Below, piece after piece: positions 56,526 through 64,000 of a stretch of DNA of 64,000 bases (position 1 is the stretch's first letter; every line of letters begins with the position of its first letter). The DNA lies in contig NZ_JADDJF010000002.1 of the NCBI RefSeq assembly GCF_017811755.1, forward strand, positions 175,679 to 239,678, written 5' to 3'. This DNA is from Pararhodobacter sp. SW119. Its GTDB lineage: Bacteria > Pseudomonadota > Alphaproteobacteria > Rhodobacterales > Rhodobacteraceae. A model generated the notes under the pieces. That model did no database searches. It was not told the DNA's origin and was given only the letters and a program-made list of their open reading frames with translations. The translations under genes were made by a program, and so were the position numbers.

Positions 56526-57443
56526 ATGATCCAGATTTTCGGCCACAAATCGCCAGACACCGATTCCACCGGATCGCCGCTGATATGGGCATGGTATCTG
56601 AACGAAGTGAAAGGCACGCCCGCGCGCGCCGTCCTTCTGGGCCCGCCCAATACCGAGGCCGCCTTCGTGCTGGACCGCTGCGGGTTCGAGACGCCTGAGA
56701 TCGTCGCGGATGTCGAACCGGACGCGCCGGTCGTGATCGTCGACACCAACAACCTTGCCGAACTGCCCGCTTCGGTGGGCAAGGCCGACATCCGCGCCAT
56801 CATCGACCATCACCGCCTCACCGGCGGGATCGAGACGAAGGCGCCGATCGACGTCACCATCCGCCCGCTGGCCTGCACCGCCACGGTCATGCACGACCTG
56901 ATGGGCGACGATGCCGGCCGCATGCCCGACGGGATCAAGCGCCTGATGCTGTCCTGCATCCTGTCGGACACGCTCGAATTCCGCTCGCCCACGACGACCG
57001 ACCATGACCGCGCGCTGGCGACCCGGCTGGCGGAGGAAATGGGCATTTCGATCCCCGCCTATGCAGAGGAACTGTTCGCGGCCAAGTCCGACATCTCGGC
57101 CTTTTCGGATGCCGACCTGCTACGCATGGACAGCAAGGAATATACGCTGGCCGGAAAGGAACTCCGCGTCTCGGTGCTGGAAACCACTGCCCCCCGGGTG
57201 GTGCTGGACCGCAAGGACAGCCTGATGCGCGCGATGCAGGACGTCGCGCAAGAGGATGGCGCCGATCAGGTGCTGCTTTTCGTCATCGACATCCTGCGCG
57301 AAGAAGCGACGCTGCTGGTGCCCAACGACACCGTGAAGCAGATCGCCGAGAAAAGCTTTGGTGCGAGCGTCGCCGGCGACACCGTGGTCCTGCCCGGCGT
57401 CATGTCGCGCAAGAAGCAGATCATCCCCGCGCTTTCGATCTGA
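56526..57443 (+). CDS. ppaC: manganese-dependent inorganic pyrophosphatase (family II)
   Basis: A 305-residue DHH-family pyrophosphatase. Metal ligands and signatures: IFGHKSPDTDSTGSPL (His and Asp residues, about 4-18), VIVDTNN, AIIDHHRLTG (DHH motif), SDTLEFRSPTTTDHD, and the C-terminal SRKKQIIPAL that binds substrate in domain 2. No CBS insert, so it is the plain, unregulated form. The ATG at 56526 is preferred because AAGGGG lies 9 nt upstream; another ATG at 56517 abuts that site. Family II enzymes are less usual than family I in proteobacteria but known in Rhodobacterales. Confidence 0.95.
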   Translation: MIQIFGHKSPDTDSTGSPLIWAWYLNEVKGTPARAVLLGPPNTEAAFVLDRCGFETPEIVADVEPDAPVVIVDTNNLAELPASVGKADIRAIIDHHRLTGGIETKAPIDVTIRPLACTATVMHDLMGDDAGRMPDGIKRLMLSCILSDTLEFRSPTTTDHDRALATRLAEEMGISIPAYAEELFAAKSDISAFSDADLLRMDSKEYTLAGKELRVSVLETTAPRVVLDRKDSLMRAMQDVAQEDGADQVLLFVIDILREEATLLVPNDTVKQIAEKSFGASVAGDTVVLPGVMSRKKQIIPALSI

Positions 57444-57462
57444 CCCCGAGCCAAGGCACCCC

Positions 57463-58335
57463 ATGACCCGCATCATTGAGACGATGGCCGAAGTCGGTGG
57501 GCAATACGACATCCTCTACTGCGACCTCTGGGGTTGCCTGCACAACGGGCTGAAGCTTTACCCCGACGCCGTCGCCGCGCTGCAGGAATTCCGAGCCCGC
57601 GGTGGGGCGGTGGTGCTGATGACCAACGCGCCGCGCACGCACCACGCGGTCGAACGGCGGCTGGAAAAGATGGGGCTGCCGCGCGACGCCTGGGACGTGA
57701 TCGTGGCTTCGGGCGACGCCACGCAGGAGGCGATGCTGATGGGCGCCGCCGGACGCAAGCTCTGGCACCTCGGCCCCGAGAAGGACGACGACCTTTTCAC
57801 CCGCATCCCCGAGGAATTGGCCGACCAGCCCACGATCGAGCGCGTGGACTACGACACGGCCGAAGGGATCATCTGCACCGGCCCCTTCGACGAAATGACC
57901 GAAACACCCGAGGATTATCGCGGTCGGTTCCTCTCGGCCAAGACGCGCGGGCTGACCATGCTCAGCGCCAATCCCGACCTGGTCGTCGACCTGGGCGACC
58001 GGCGCATCTACTGCGCCGGCGCGCTGGCGCAACTCTACGCCGAGATGGGGGGCGAGGTGCTGTCCTTCGGCAAGCCGCATCCGCCGATCTACGATCTTGC
58101 GCGCCGGCGCCTTGGCGCGATGGGCATCACCTATTCCAACGACAATGTCTTCGCCGTGGGCGACGGCATAAGCACCGACATCGCCGGCGCCCAGGCCGAA
58201 GGGGTCGACGCGCTGTTCCTGACCGGGGGGCTGGAAGCCGAGCGATTCGGCGCCGATCCCGATCCCGCGGCGCTGACCGACTGGCTGGAAGCACAACAAA
58301 TCTACCCCCGCTACGCCATGCGATACCTCCGGTAG
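57463..58335 (+). CDS. HAD superfamily hydrolase, class IIA (TIGR01459-like)
   Basis: A 290-residue HAD phosphatase. Motif I is YCDLWGCLHNG: the nucleophile Asp is present but the second Asp of DxD is Trp, as in the TIGR01459 subfamily. Motif II is VVLMTNAPR, motif III FGKPHPPIYDLA, and motif IV GDGISTDIAGAQAEGVD. The C2 cap lies between II and III. Substrate unknown; related class IIA proteins act on nucleotides or small phosphate esters. It is 19 nt after ppaC and upstream of the maoC-like gene and ribF. Confidence 0.85.
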   Translation: MTRIIETMAEVGGQYDILYCDLWGCLHNGLKLYPDAVAALQEFRARGGAVVLMTNAPRTHHAVERRLEKMGLPRDAWDVIVASGDATQEAMLMGAAGRKLWHLGPEKDDDLFTRIPEELADQPTIERVDYDTAEGIICTGPFDEMTETPEDYRGRFLSAKTRGLTMLSANPDLVVDLGDRRIYCAGALAQLYAEMGGEVLSFGKPHPPIYDLARRRLGAMGITYSNDNVFAVGDGISTDIAGAQAEGVDALFLTGGLEAERFGADPDPAALTDWLEAQQIYPRYAMRYLR

Positions 58336-58459
58336 CTCGCGGCGCGCCAGCAACAAAGTTGCCGGTGAGTTACCTTCCTGGAACTTTTATTACCTGCCCA
58401 CCTTGCCGGCAGGGGCTGGCCGCGCTATGCTGCGCTGCAACAAGTTCAGGAATCGCCCG

Positions 58460-58960
58460 ATGGGGCCCAAGCCGACCGGACCCGCCATGCTCGACCAGCA
58501 CTCCGCCCTTGCGCGCCCGGCAGACAACCTGCCCCGCGGCACGATCTGCATCGAGGATCTCGAAATCGGGATGAGGCGCTACCTGCGCAAGGAAATCACC
58601 GACCGCGACATCCAGCTCTTTGCCGAGGTTTCGACCGACCATAACCCGGTGCATCTGGATGATTCCTACGCCCAGGACACGATCTTCGAGGGGCGCATCG
58701 CCCACGGCATGCTGACCGCCGGCCTCATCTCGGCCGTGATCGGCGAGCAACTGCCCGGCCACGGCACGATCTACATGGGCCAGTCGCTGAAGTTTCTCGC
58801 CCCCGTGCGTCCCGGCGATACCGTCCTGGCCGAGGTCACCGTGCGCGAGATCGATTACGGCAAGCGCCGGGTCACCCTTGATTGTCGCTGTGCCGTGGGC
58901 GATACCACCGTCCTCAAGGGCGAGGCGCTGGTACTGGCGCCCAGCCGCAAGTTCGACTGA
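58460..58960 (+). CDS. MaoC-like (R)-specific enoyl-CoA hydratase
   Basis: A 166-residue hot-dog-fold protein. The hydratase-2 motif is AEVSTDHNPVHLDDSYA, with catalytic Asp and His, followed by FEGRIAHGMLTAGLISAVIGEQLPG. PhaJ-type enzymes of this size hydrate trans-2-enoyl-CoA to (R)-3-hydroxyacyl-CoA, linking beta-oxidation to polyhydroxyalkanoate or other lipid metabolism. The start at 58460 follows AGGA at 8 nt; an ATG at 58487 (MLDQHSA) is an alternative closer to most homologues. ribF is 42 nt downstream. Confidence 0.87.
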   Translation: MGPKPTGPAMLDQHSALARPADNLPRGTICIEDLEIGMRRYLRKEITDRDIQLFAEVSTDHNPVHLDDSYAQDTIFEGRIAHGMLTAGLISAVIGEQLPGHGTIYMGQSLKFLAPVRPGDTVLAEVTVREIDYGKRRVTLDCRCAVGDTTVLKGEALVLAPSRKFD

Positions 58961-59002
58961 GGCGGGGGCCCGGCCCCGCGCCCCACCCGGCGCAGGGACC
59001 GA

Positions 59003-59929
59003 ATGGACATCATCACCCACTGGCAAGGCATTGATCCGGGCCTGCGCGGCGCCTCGGTTGCCATGGGCAATTTCGACGGCGTGCATCGCGGCCATCAGGC
59101 AGTGATCGACCACGCGCGCCGCGCCGACGCGCCGCTGGGCATCGTCACCTTCGATCCGCACCCGCGCGAATATTTCGCCCCCCACGCGCCCCCCTTCCGG
59201 CTGATGAACACCCCGACGCGGCGTAACCGCCTGCGCCGCCTCGGGGTGGAGCGCCTGTACGAACTGCCCTTCGGTGCCCCCCTTGCCAGCCTCTCGCCCG
59301 AAGCCTTCGCGCGCGACGTGTTGGCCGCCGGGCTGGGCATCGCCCACGTCGTCGTCGGCGCCGACTTTTGCTTCGGCAAGGGCCGCGCAGGGACCGCCGC
59401 CATGCTGTCGGACTTCGGCAGCGCCTTGGGCTTCGGGGTCACTGTCGTGCCGCTGATCGGCGGCGAGGCCGGCGCGATTTCATCGACCGCGATCCGCGCG
59501 GCGCTCTCGGACGGGCGCGTGCAGGACGCCGCCGACATGCTGGGCCACCGCCACCGCGTCGACGGCGAGGTGCAGCACGGAGCGAAGCGCGGCCGGACCC
59601 TCGGCTATCCCACCGCCAACCTTTCGCTTGCCGGGCTGCACCTGCCCCGCTTCGGCGTCTACGCGGTCAAGGTCGACGTGATCGACGGCCCTCACCGGGG
59701 CTGCCATGAGGGCGTCGCCTCGCTGGGCGTGCGCCCGATGTTCGGGAAGAATACGCCCAATCTCGAAGTTCACCTCTTCGACTTCTCCGGCGACCTCTAT
59801 GGCGCGCAACTTTCCGTCGCAATGGTCGAACTCCTGCGCGGCGAAGAAAAATTCGACACCCTCGATGCCCTGATCGCCCAGATGGACGCCGACAGCGCCC
59901 GCGCCCGCGCTGTACTGGCGGGTGCCTGA
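59003..59929 (+). CDS. ribF: bifunctional riboflavin kinase / FAD synthetase
   Basis: A 308-residue enzyme that makes FMN then FAD. N-terminal adenylyltransferase: VAMGNFDGVHRGHQAVIDHA (nucleotide-binding HxGH type), IVTFDPHPREYF, FVVGADFCFGKGRAG-type (VVVGADFCFGKGRAG) and ISSTAIRAALSDGRV. C-terminal riboflavin kinase: GYPTANLSLAG (PTAN), RFGVYAVKV and EVHLFDFSGDLYG. Complete. No FMN riboswitch is seen upstream. Its TGA overlaps the next ATG. Confidence 0.97.
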   Translation: MDIITHWQGIDPGLRGASVAMGNFDGVHRGHQAVIDHARRADAPLGIVTFDPHPREYFAPHAPPFRLMNTPTRRNRLRRLGVERLYELPFGAPLASLSPEAFARDVLAAGLGIAHVVVGADFCFGKGRAGTAAMLSDFGSALGFGVTVVPLIGGEAGAISSTAIRAALSDGRVQDAADMLGHRHRVDGEVQHGAKRGRTLGYPTANLSLAGLHLPRFGVYAVKVDVIDGPHRGCHEGVASLGVRPMFGKNTPNLEVHLFDFSGDLYGAQLSVAMVELLRGEEKFDTLDALIAQMDADSARARAVLAGA

Positions 59930-60372
59930 TGCCTCCCCGCTTCTGGGAAACCGTGCCTTTGTCGCAAATGACGCCCGAGGAATGGGAGGCCGTCTGCGAC
60001 GGCTGCGGCAAGTGCTGTCTCAACAAGCTCGAGGATGAGGATACGGGCGAAATCGCTTTCACCCGGGTCGCCTGCCGGCTCTTCAACGATGCGACCTGCC
60101 GCTGCAACGACTACGCCAACCGCAAGCGCCTGGTGCCCGAATGCGTGGTCCTGACGCTGAAGACCCTGCCCGAGATCAGCACCTGGATGCCCCGATCCTG
60201 CGCCTACCGCCGCCTGAACGAGGGGCGCGGACTAGCACCCTGGCATCCGCTTGTGTCGGGCGATCCCGATACCGTCCACCGCGCCGGCATCTCGGTGCAG
60301 AACCAGACCGTCAGCGAGGCCGCGGTGCCGCTTGACGACTGGGAAGACCACATCATCGACGAGGAGATCTGA
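59929..60372 (+). CDS. UPF0260 / YcgN family cysteine cluster protein
   Basis: A 147-residue protein of the YcgN family (YkgJ-type cysteine cluster). Eight Cys form the pattern: CDGCGKCCLNKLED, VACRLF, ATCRCNDYANRKRLVPEC and SCAYR, suitable for an Fe-S or zinc site. PLVSGDPDTVHRAGISVQNQTVSE and DWEDHIIDEEI at the end are strictly family-typical. Function unknown. The ATG overlaps the ribF stop (TGATG) and its stop overlaps the threonine aldolase start in the same way, so the three genes are translationally coupled. Confidence 0.93.
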   Translation: MPPRFWETVPLSQMTPEEWEAVCDGCGKCCLNKLEDEDTGEIAFTRVACRLFNDATCRCNDYANRKRLVPECVVLTLKTLPEISTWMPRSCAYRRLNEGRGLAPWHPLVSGDPDTVHRAGISVQNQTVSEAAVPLDDWEDHIIDEEI

Positions 60373-61424
60373 TGTTCTTCGCTTCCGACAATTCCTCGGG
60401 CGTGCCCGAACAGGTCCTGGCTTCGCTTGCCCGCGCCAACGACGGCTTCGCCCTCGGCTACGGCGCCGACGAGGTCATGACCCGCGTCCGAACCCGCATC
60501 CGCGAGATCTTCGAGGCGCCCGAGGCCGCGATCTACCTCGTCGCCACCGGCACCGCGGCGAATGCGCTGGCACTCGCCACCTTCTGCACGCCCTGGGGCG
60601 CCGTCTATTGCCACCGCATCGCCCATATCGAAGAGGACGAATGCGGCGCGCCGGAATTCTACACAGGCGGGTCGAAACTGGTGCTGATGGACGGTCCCGA
60701 CGGCCGAATGGACCCCGCCGTTCTGGCCGCCAAGCTTGACCGCGCGGCGGCGGTCGGCGTGCACAACGTGCAGAAGGGCATGCTCAGCCTGACCAACCTG
60801 ACCGAGGCCGGCGCCCGCTATTCCGTGGCCGACATTCGCGCGCTCTGCGACATCGCGAAGGCGCATAACCTGCCCGTCCACCTCGACGGCGCCCGCTTCA
60901 CCAACGCGCTCGTGGCCGAGGGCTGCACACCCGCCGAAATGACTTGGCGCGCCGGCGTCGATGTCGTCTCCTTCGGCGGCACAAAGAACGGCCTGATGGG
61001 GGTGGAAGCCGTGGTCATTTTCGACCCTGTGAAAGCCTGGGAATTCGAACTGCGCCGAAAGCGCGGCGGTCACCTCTTTTCCAAGCACCGCTTCCTGTCC
61101 GCGCAGATGGAAGGCTGGCTCGACGGCGACCTCTGGCTCGACCTGGCCCGCCACGCCAACGCCATGGCCGAACGGCTGGAGGCCGGACTCGCCCGCATTC
61201 CCGGCGCGCGCCTGCTGCACCCACGCGGCGGCAACATGGTCTTCGCCGAATGGCCCCGCGCCGGTCACCGCGCCGCACAGGACGCCGGCGCACGCTACTA
61301 CTTCTGGCCATTCGACCAGTCGCTCGAAGGCCCTGGCGACGCCCCGGTCAGCGCCCGGCTCGTCGCCTCCTGGTCGACGACCGAGGGTCATGTCGACCGC
61401 TTCCTCGACCTGATTTCGACCTGA
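60372..61424 (+). CDS. low-specificity threonine aldolase family PLP enzyme
   Basis: A 350-residue fold type I PLP enzyme of the beta-eliminating lyase/threonine aldolase family, which splits threonine or allo-threonine into glycine and acetaldehyde. Schiff-base Lys is K205 in VVSFGGTKNGLMG; LVATGTAANALAL binds phosphate; VHLDGARFTNAL supplies the cofactor Asp and the substrate-binding Arg. RKRGGHLFSKHRFLSAQM is typical of the alphaproteobacterial branch. Coupled to the YcgN gene. A tRNA-Gly gene follows downstream, which is amusing but probably chance. Confidence 0.9.
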   Translation: MFFASDNSSGVPEQVLASLARANDGFALGYGADEVMTRVRTRIREIFEAPEAAIYLVATGTAANALALATFCTPWGAVYCHRIAHIEEDECGAPEFYTGGSKLVLMDGPDGRMDPAVLAAKLDRAAAVGVHNVQKGMLSLTNLTEAGARYSVADIRALCDIAKAHNLPVHLDGARFTNALVAEGCTPAEMTWRAGVDVVSFGGTKNGLMGVEAVVIFDPVKAWEFELRRKRGGHLFSKHRFLSAQMEGWLDGDLWLDLARHANAMAERLEAGLARIPGARLLHPRGGNMVFAEWPRAGHRAAQDAGARYYFWPFDQSLEGPGDAPVSARLVASWSTTEGHVDRFLDLIST

Positions 61425-61492
61425 TTTCGCCCCGCGGCGTGGCGCTCCGGCCTTGCATAGGGGGTCGCGCGGCTGTATGTCCGGGCGCAGCG

Positions 61493-61566
61493 GCGGGCGT
61501 TGTGTAGTGGTAAGACCTCAGCCTTCCAAGCTGATGACGCGGGTTCGATTCCCGCCGCCCGCTCCA
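61493..61566 (+). tRNA. tRNA-Gly (anticodon TCC)
   Basis: A 74-nt cloverleaf with encoded CCA: acceptor GCGGGCG pairs with CGCCCGC, D-arm with AGTGGTAAGAC, anticodon stem TCAGC/GCTGA around loop CTTCCAA (anticodon TCC), TpsiC arm GCGGG-TTCGATT-CCCGC, discriminator T then CCA at 61564-61566. Reads GGA and GGG codons. No integrated element is seen at its 3' end. Confidence 0.97.
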
Positions 61567-61658
61567 GCGTTTCGTCCTAAGCGAACCAAGCAACCCGGTG
61601 GACAGCGACCGTGGGCTGCGCATAGATGCCGGTGCCAATGCATCGCCGGGGGGAAACC

Positions 61659-62414
61659 ATGGACATCACCAAAACCGCCGCCATCGTCACCGGCGCCGCC
61701 TCGGGCCTCGGCGCGGCCACCGTGCGGCATCTGGCCGAGGCCGGCGCCCAGGTCACCATCTTCGACCGCGACGATGTCGGCGGCGGCGCGCTCGCCGACG
61801 AACTCGGCGCCGGTTTCGTCCATGTCGACGTCACCGACGAAGCCTCGGTCCAGGCAGGGATCGGCCAGGCGCGCGACCGCATGGGCCGGATCACCGCGCT
61901 GGTCAACTGCGCCGGCATCGCCCACGCGGTCAAGACGCTGGGCCGCGACGGCCCGCATCCGTTCGACCTTTTCCGCCGCACCATTGACGTCAATCTGGTA
62001 GGCACGTTCAACTGCCTCCGCCTCGCCGCCGAAGCGATGGCCGCGAACGCGCCCAACGACGACGGCGAGCGCGGCGCAATCGTCAACACCGCCTCGATCG
62101 CGGCTTTCGACGGGCAGAAGGGGCAGGCCGCCTATGCCGCCTCCAAGGCCGGTGTCGTCGGCATGGCGCTGCCCGTCGCGCGCGACCTCGCCTCGCTTGG
62201 CATCCGGGTCAACACCATCGCGCCGGGACTGTTTCTGACGCCCATGCTGCTGGGCCTGCCCGAGGAGGCGCGCGAGGCGCTGGCCGCCGACGTGCCCTTC
62301 CCGCGCCGCCTCGGCCGCCCCGAGGAATACGCCCGCCTCGCCCGCTTCCTGATCGAATCGCCCTACATGAACGGCGAATCCATCCGCATCGACGGCGCGC
62401 TCAGGATGCGCTGA
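61659..62414 (+). CDS. short-chain dehydrogenase, 3-hydroxyacyl-CoA dehydrogenase type II-like
   Basis: A 251-residue SDR. NAD-binding [11 protein letters not shown] (residues about 12-22), acidic FDRDD after strand 2, so NAD is preferred over NADP, NCAGIA, catalytic Ser in [23 protein letters not shown] with [26 protein letters not shown] and [22 protein letters not shown] are strong matches to HSD17B10-type 3-hydroxy-2-methylbutyryl-CoA/3-hydroxyacyl-CoA dehydrogenases. ATG at 61659 follows GGGGGGAAACC. Free-standing, between tRNA-Gly and recA. Confidence 0.87.
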   Translation: MDITKTAAIVTGAASGLGAATVRHLAEAGAQVTIFDRDDVGGGALADELGAGFVHVDVTDEASVQAGIGQARDRMGRITALVNCAGIAHAVKTLGRDGPHPFDLFRRTIDVNLVGTFNCLRLAAEAMAANAPNDDGERGAIVNTASIAAFDGQKGQAAYAASKAGVVGMALPVARDLASLGIRVNTIAPGLFLTPMLLGLPEEAREALAADVPFPRRLGRPEEYARLARFLIESPYMNGESIRIDGALRMR

Positions 62415-62506
62415 CGGCACCCCGCGCGAGACGCGGCTCATCGGAAACCCTTTGTTAACCGTTATTGCCGCTTTCTGAGCCTGCCCTGAAGAAAACCGCT
62501 TGCATT

Positions 62507-62548
62507 GTTCCCGTTTTGTGCGCAGGCTGGTGAGAACAGGAGGCGAAC
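62507..62548. promoter_or_regulatory. two candidate LexA (SOS) boxes upstream of recA
   Basis: The alphaproteobacterial LexA box is GTTC-N7-GTTC (GTTC-N7-GATC in some Rhodobacter recA genes). Two candidates are seen: GTTC-N7-GTGC at 62507-62521, one base off, and GAAC-N7-GAAC at 62534-62548, which is a perfect GTTC-N7-GTTC on the other strand. They lie 50-91 nt before the recA ATG. One of them is probably real; which is not decided. Confidence 0.5.
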
Positions 62549-62597
62549 ACAGCATTCCTTGCCGCCCCCACGGGGCTGTGAAATAAGGAGCCATCAT

Positions 62598-63665
<1,068 letters not shown>

Positions 63666-64000
63666 CGCGGCCCGAGCGATACTCCGGGGAGGCCCTGCGC
63701 TCCCTGCCGAGGCGCCCCCGTTCGTCCACCCATCTTGCGCGCAGCACGCCTACGCCCACCGCCGCCGCCCTCCAGCGGCCGCGTTCCTGAAGTCCTGTGC
63801 CTTGTCTCGCCAGGTAAACTCAGGGCAGGTCGCGAGCCTGCCCTTTTTCTTTTGCGCGCCTGCGGTCCCGGTTCTTTTGCACCGTCACGCAGCACAGCAC
63901 ACAGCACGGCCGCGCAACGCCTCCCGGGCTGCAGCCTGCACCGCCTCGCCGACCAAAGTGGTGCGCCGCCTTGCCGGCTACGCGCCCGCCATCGCCGCCT
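63666..64000. other. non-coding tail of the window after recA
   Basis: No credible gene in 335 nt: open frames are Arg/Pro/Ala-rich shadows. It contains the intrinsic terminator at 63822-63853. Beyond that, to the window edge, no structure is recognised; a neighbouring gene may start outside the window. Confidence 0.6.
63822..63853 (+). terminator. intrinsic terminator downstream of recA
   Basis: AGGGCAGG, 7-nt loop, CCTGCCCT followed directly by TTTTTCTTTT. An 8-bp GC-rich stem with a strong T-run on the plus strand. It is about 157 nt past the recA stop and is the only candidate for ending the recA transcript. Confidence 0.85.

Noticed and set aside
61493..61660. tRNA-Gly as an integration (att) site
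   Set aside because: No integrase, no direct repeat of the tRNA 3' end and no compositional change downstream; SDR and recA follow directly.

Overview
This window is a piece of alphaproteobacterial core chromosome, almost certainly from the order Rhodobacterales (Rhodobacter/Roseobacter type). The evidence is the CtrA/SciP pair, the dusB-ntrB-ntrC-ntrY-ntrX-trkA-trkH-hfq-hflX gene string, a fused ispDF, a fused sat-cysC, an NtrC without the sigma-54 contact loop, and a base composition of roughly two thirds GC by eye. I see no prophage, transposase, integrase or CRISPR array. Apart from one tRNA-Gly there are no RNA genes.

Layout. 1-10 kb: end of a MurA paralogue, ftsY, an MgtC-type protein, an EamA exporter, Sat-CysC, yciB, a Nu-class GST, an alpha/beta hydrolase and metZ. 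10-13.9 kb: ctrA, sciP, mnmA and a lone fliG. 13.9-25.8 kb: the nitrogen/potassium/Hfq operon on the minus strand. 26-31 kb: ispDF-pgpA-pncC, ratA, hpt, a Rhodobacterales protein of unknown function, and pyrC. 31.4-38.6 kb: a minus-strand transport and hydrolysis operon (amidohydrolase, potA, potB, potC, potD, amidase). 38.7-49 kb: a ThiE-like gene, DUF502, uvrA, a DUF6152/membrane pair, lpdA, DUF924, an MFS transporter, queA, bcp and entericidin. 49.8-53.2 kb: hisS-hisZ-hisG. 53.4-55.8 kb: slyX and groESL with a perfect CIRCE operator. 55.9-63.7 kb: a phosphatase, a family II pyrophosphatase, a HAD/MaoC/ribF/YcgN/threonine aldolase run, tRNA-Gly, an SDR and recA.

The genes are ordinary; the most unusual content is in the gaps where genes converge. 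Family I is a 34-bp conserved core, a 25-28-nt spacer and a perfect 16-22-bp palindrome. It occurs three times (4096-4173, 31292-31372, 53620-53698), always between convergent genes, with a possible decayed fourth copy at 6794-6880. Family II is a tandem array of an 11-bp unit (TGCCATACGCT) found in two other convergent gaps (40212-40287 and 49719-49773). I do not recognise either family.

Other points worth checking: a MurA paralogue with Asp where the fosfomycin-target Cys should be; NtrC and NtrX both without GAFTGA; low-GC patches inside hisS and ntrY; a hairpin plus A9 tract in the hfq leader; an AT-rich palindrome at the head of the polyamine-type transport operon; and a BCP peroxiredoxin without its usual resolving Cys. 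Gene names rest on motif recognition by eye; no database search was run.
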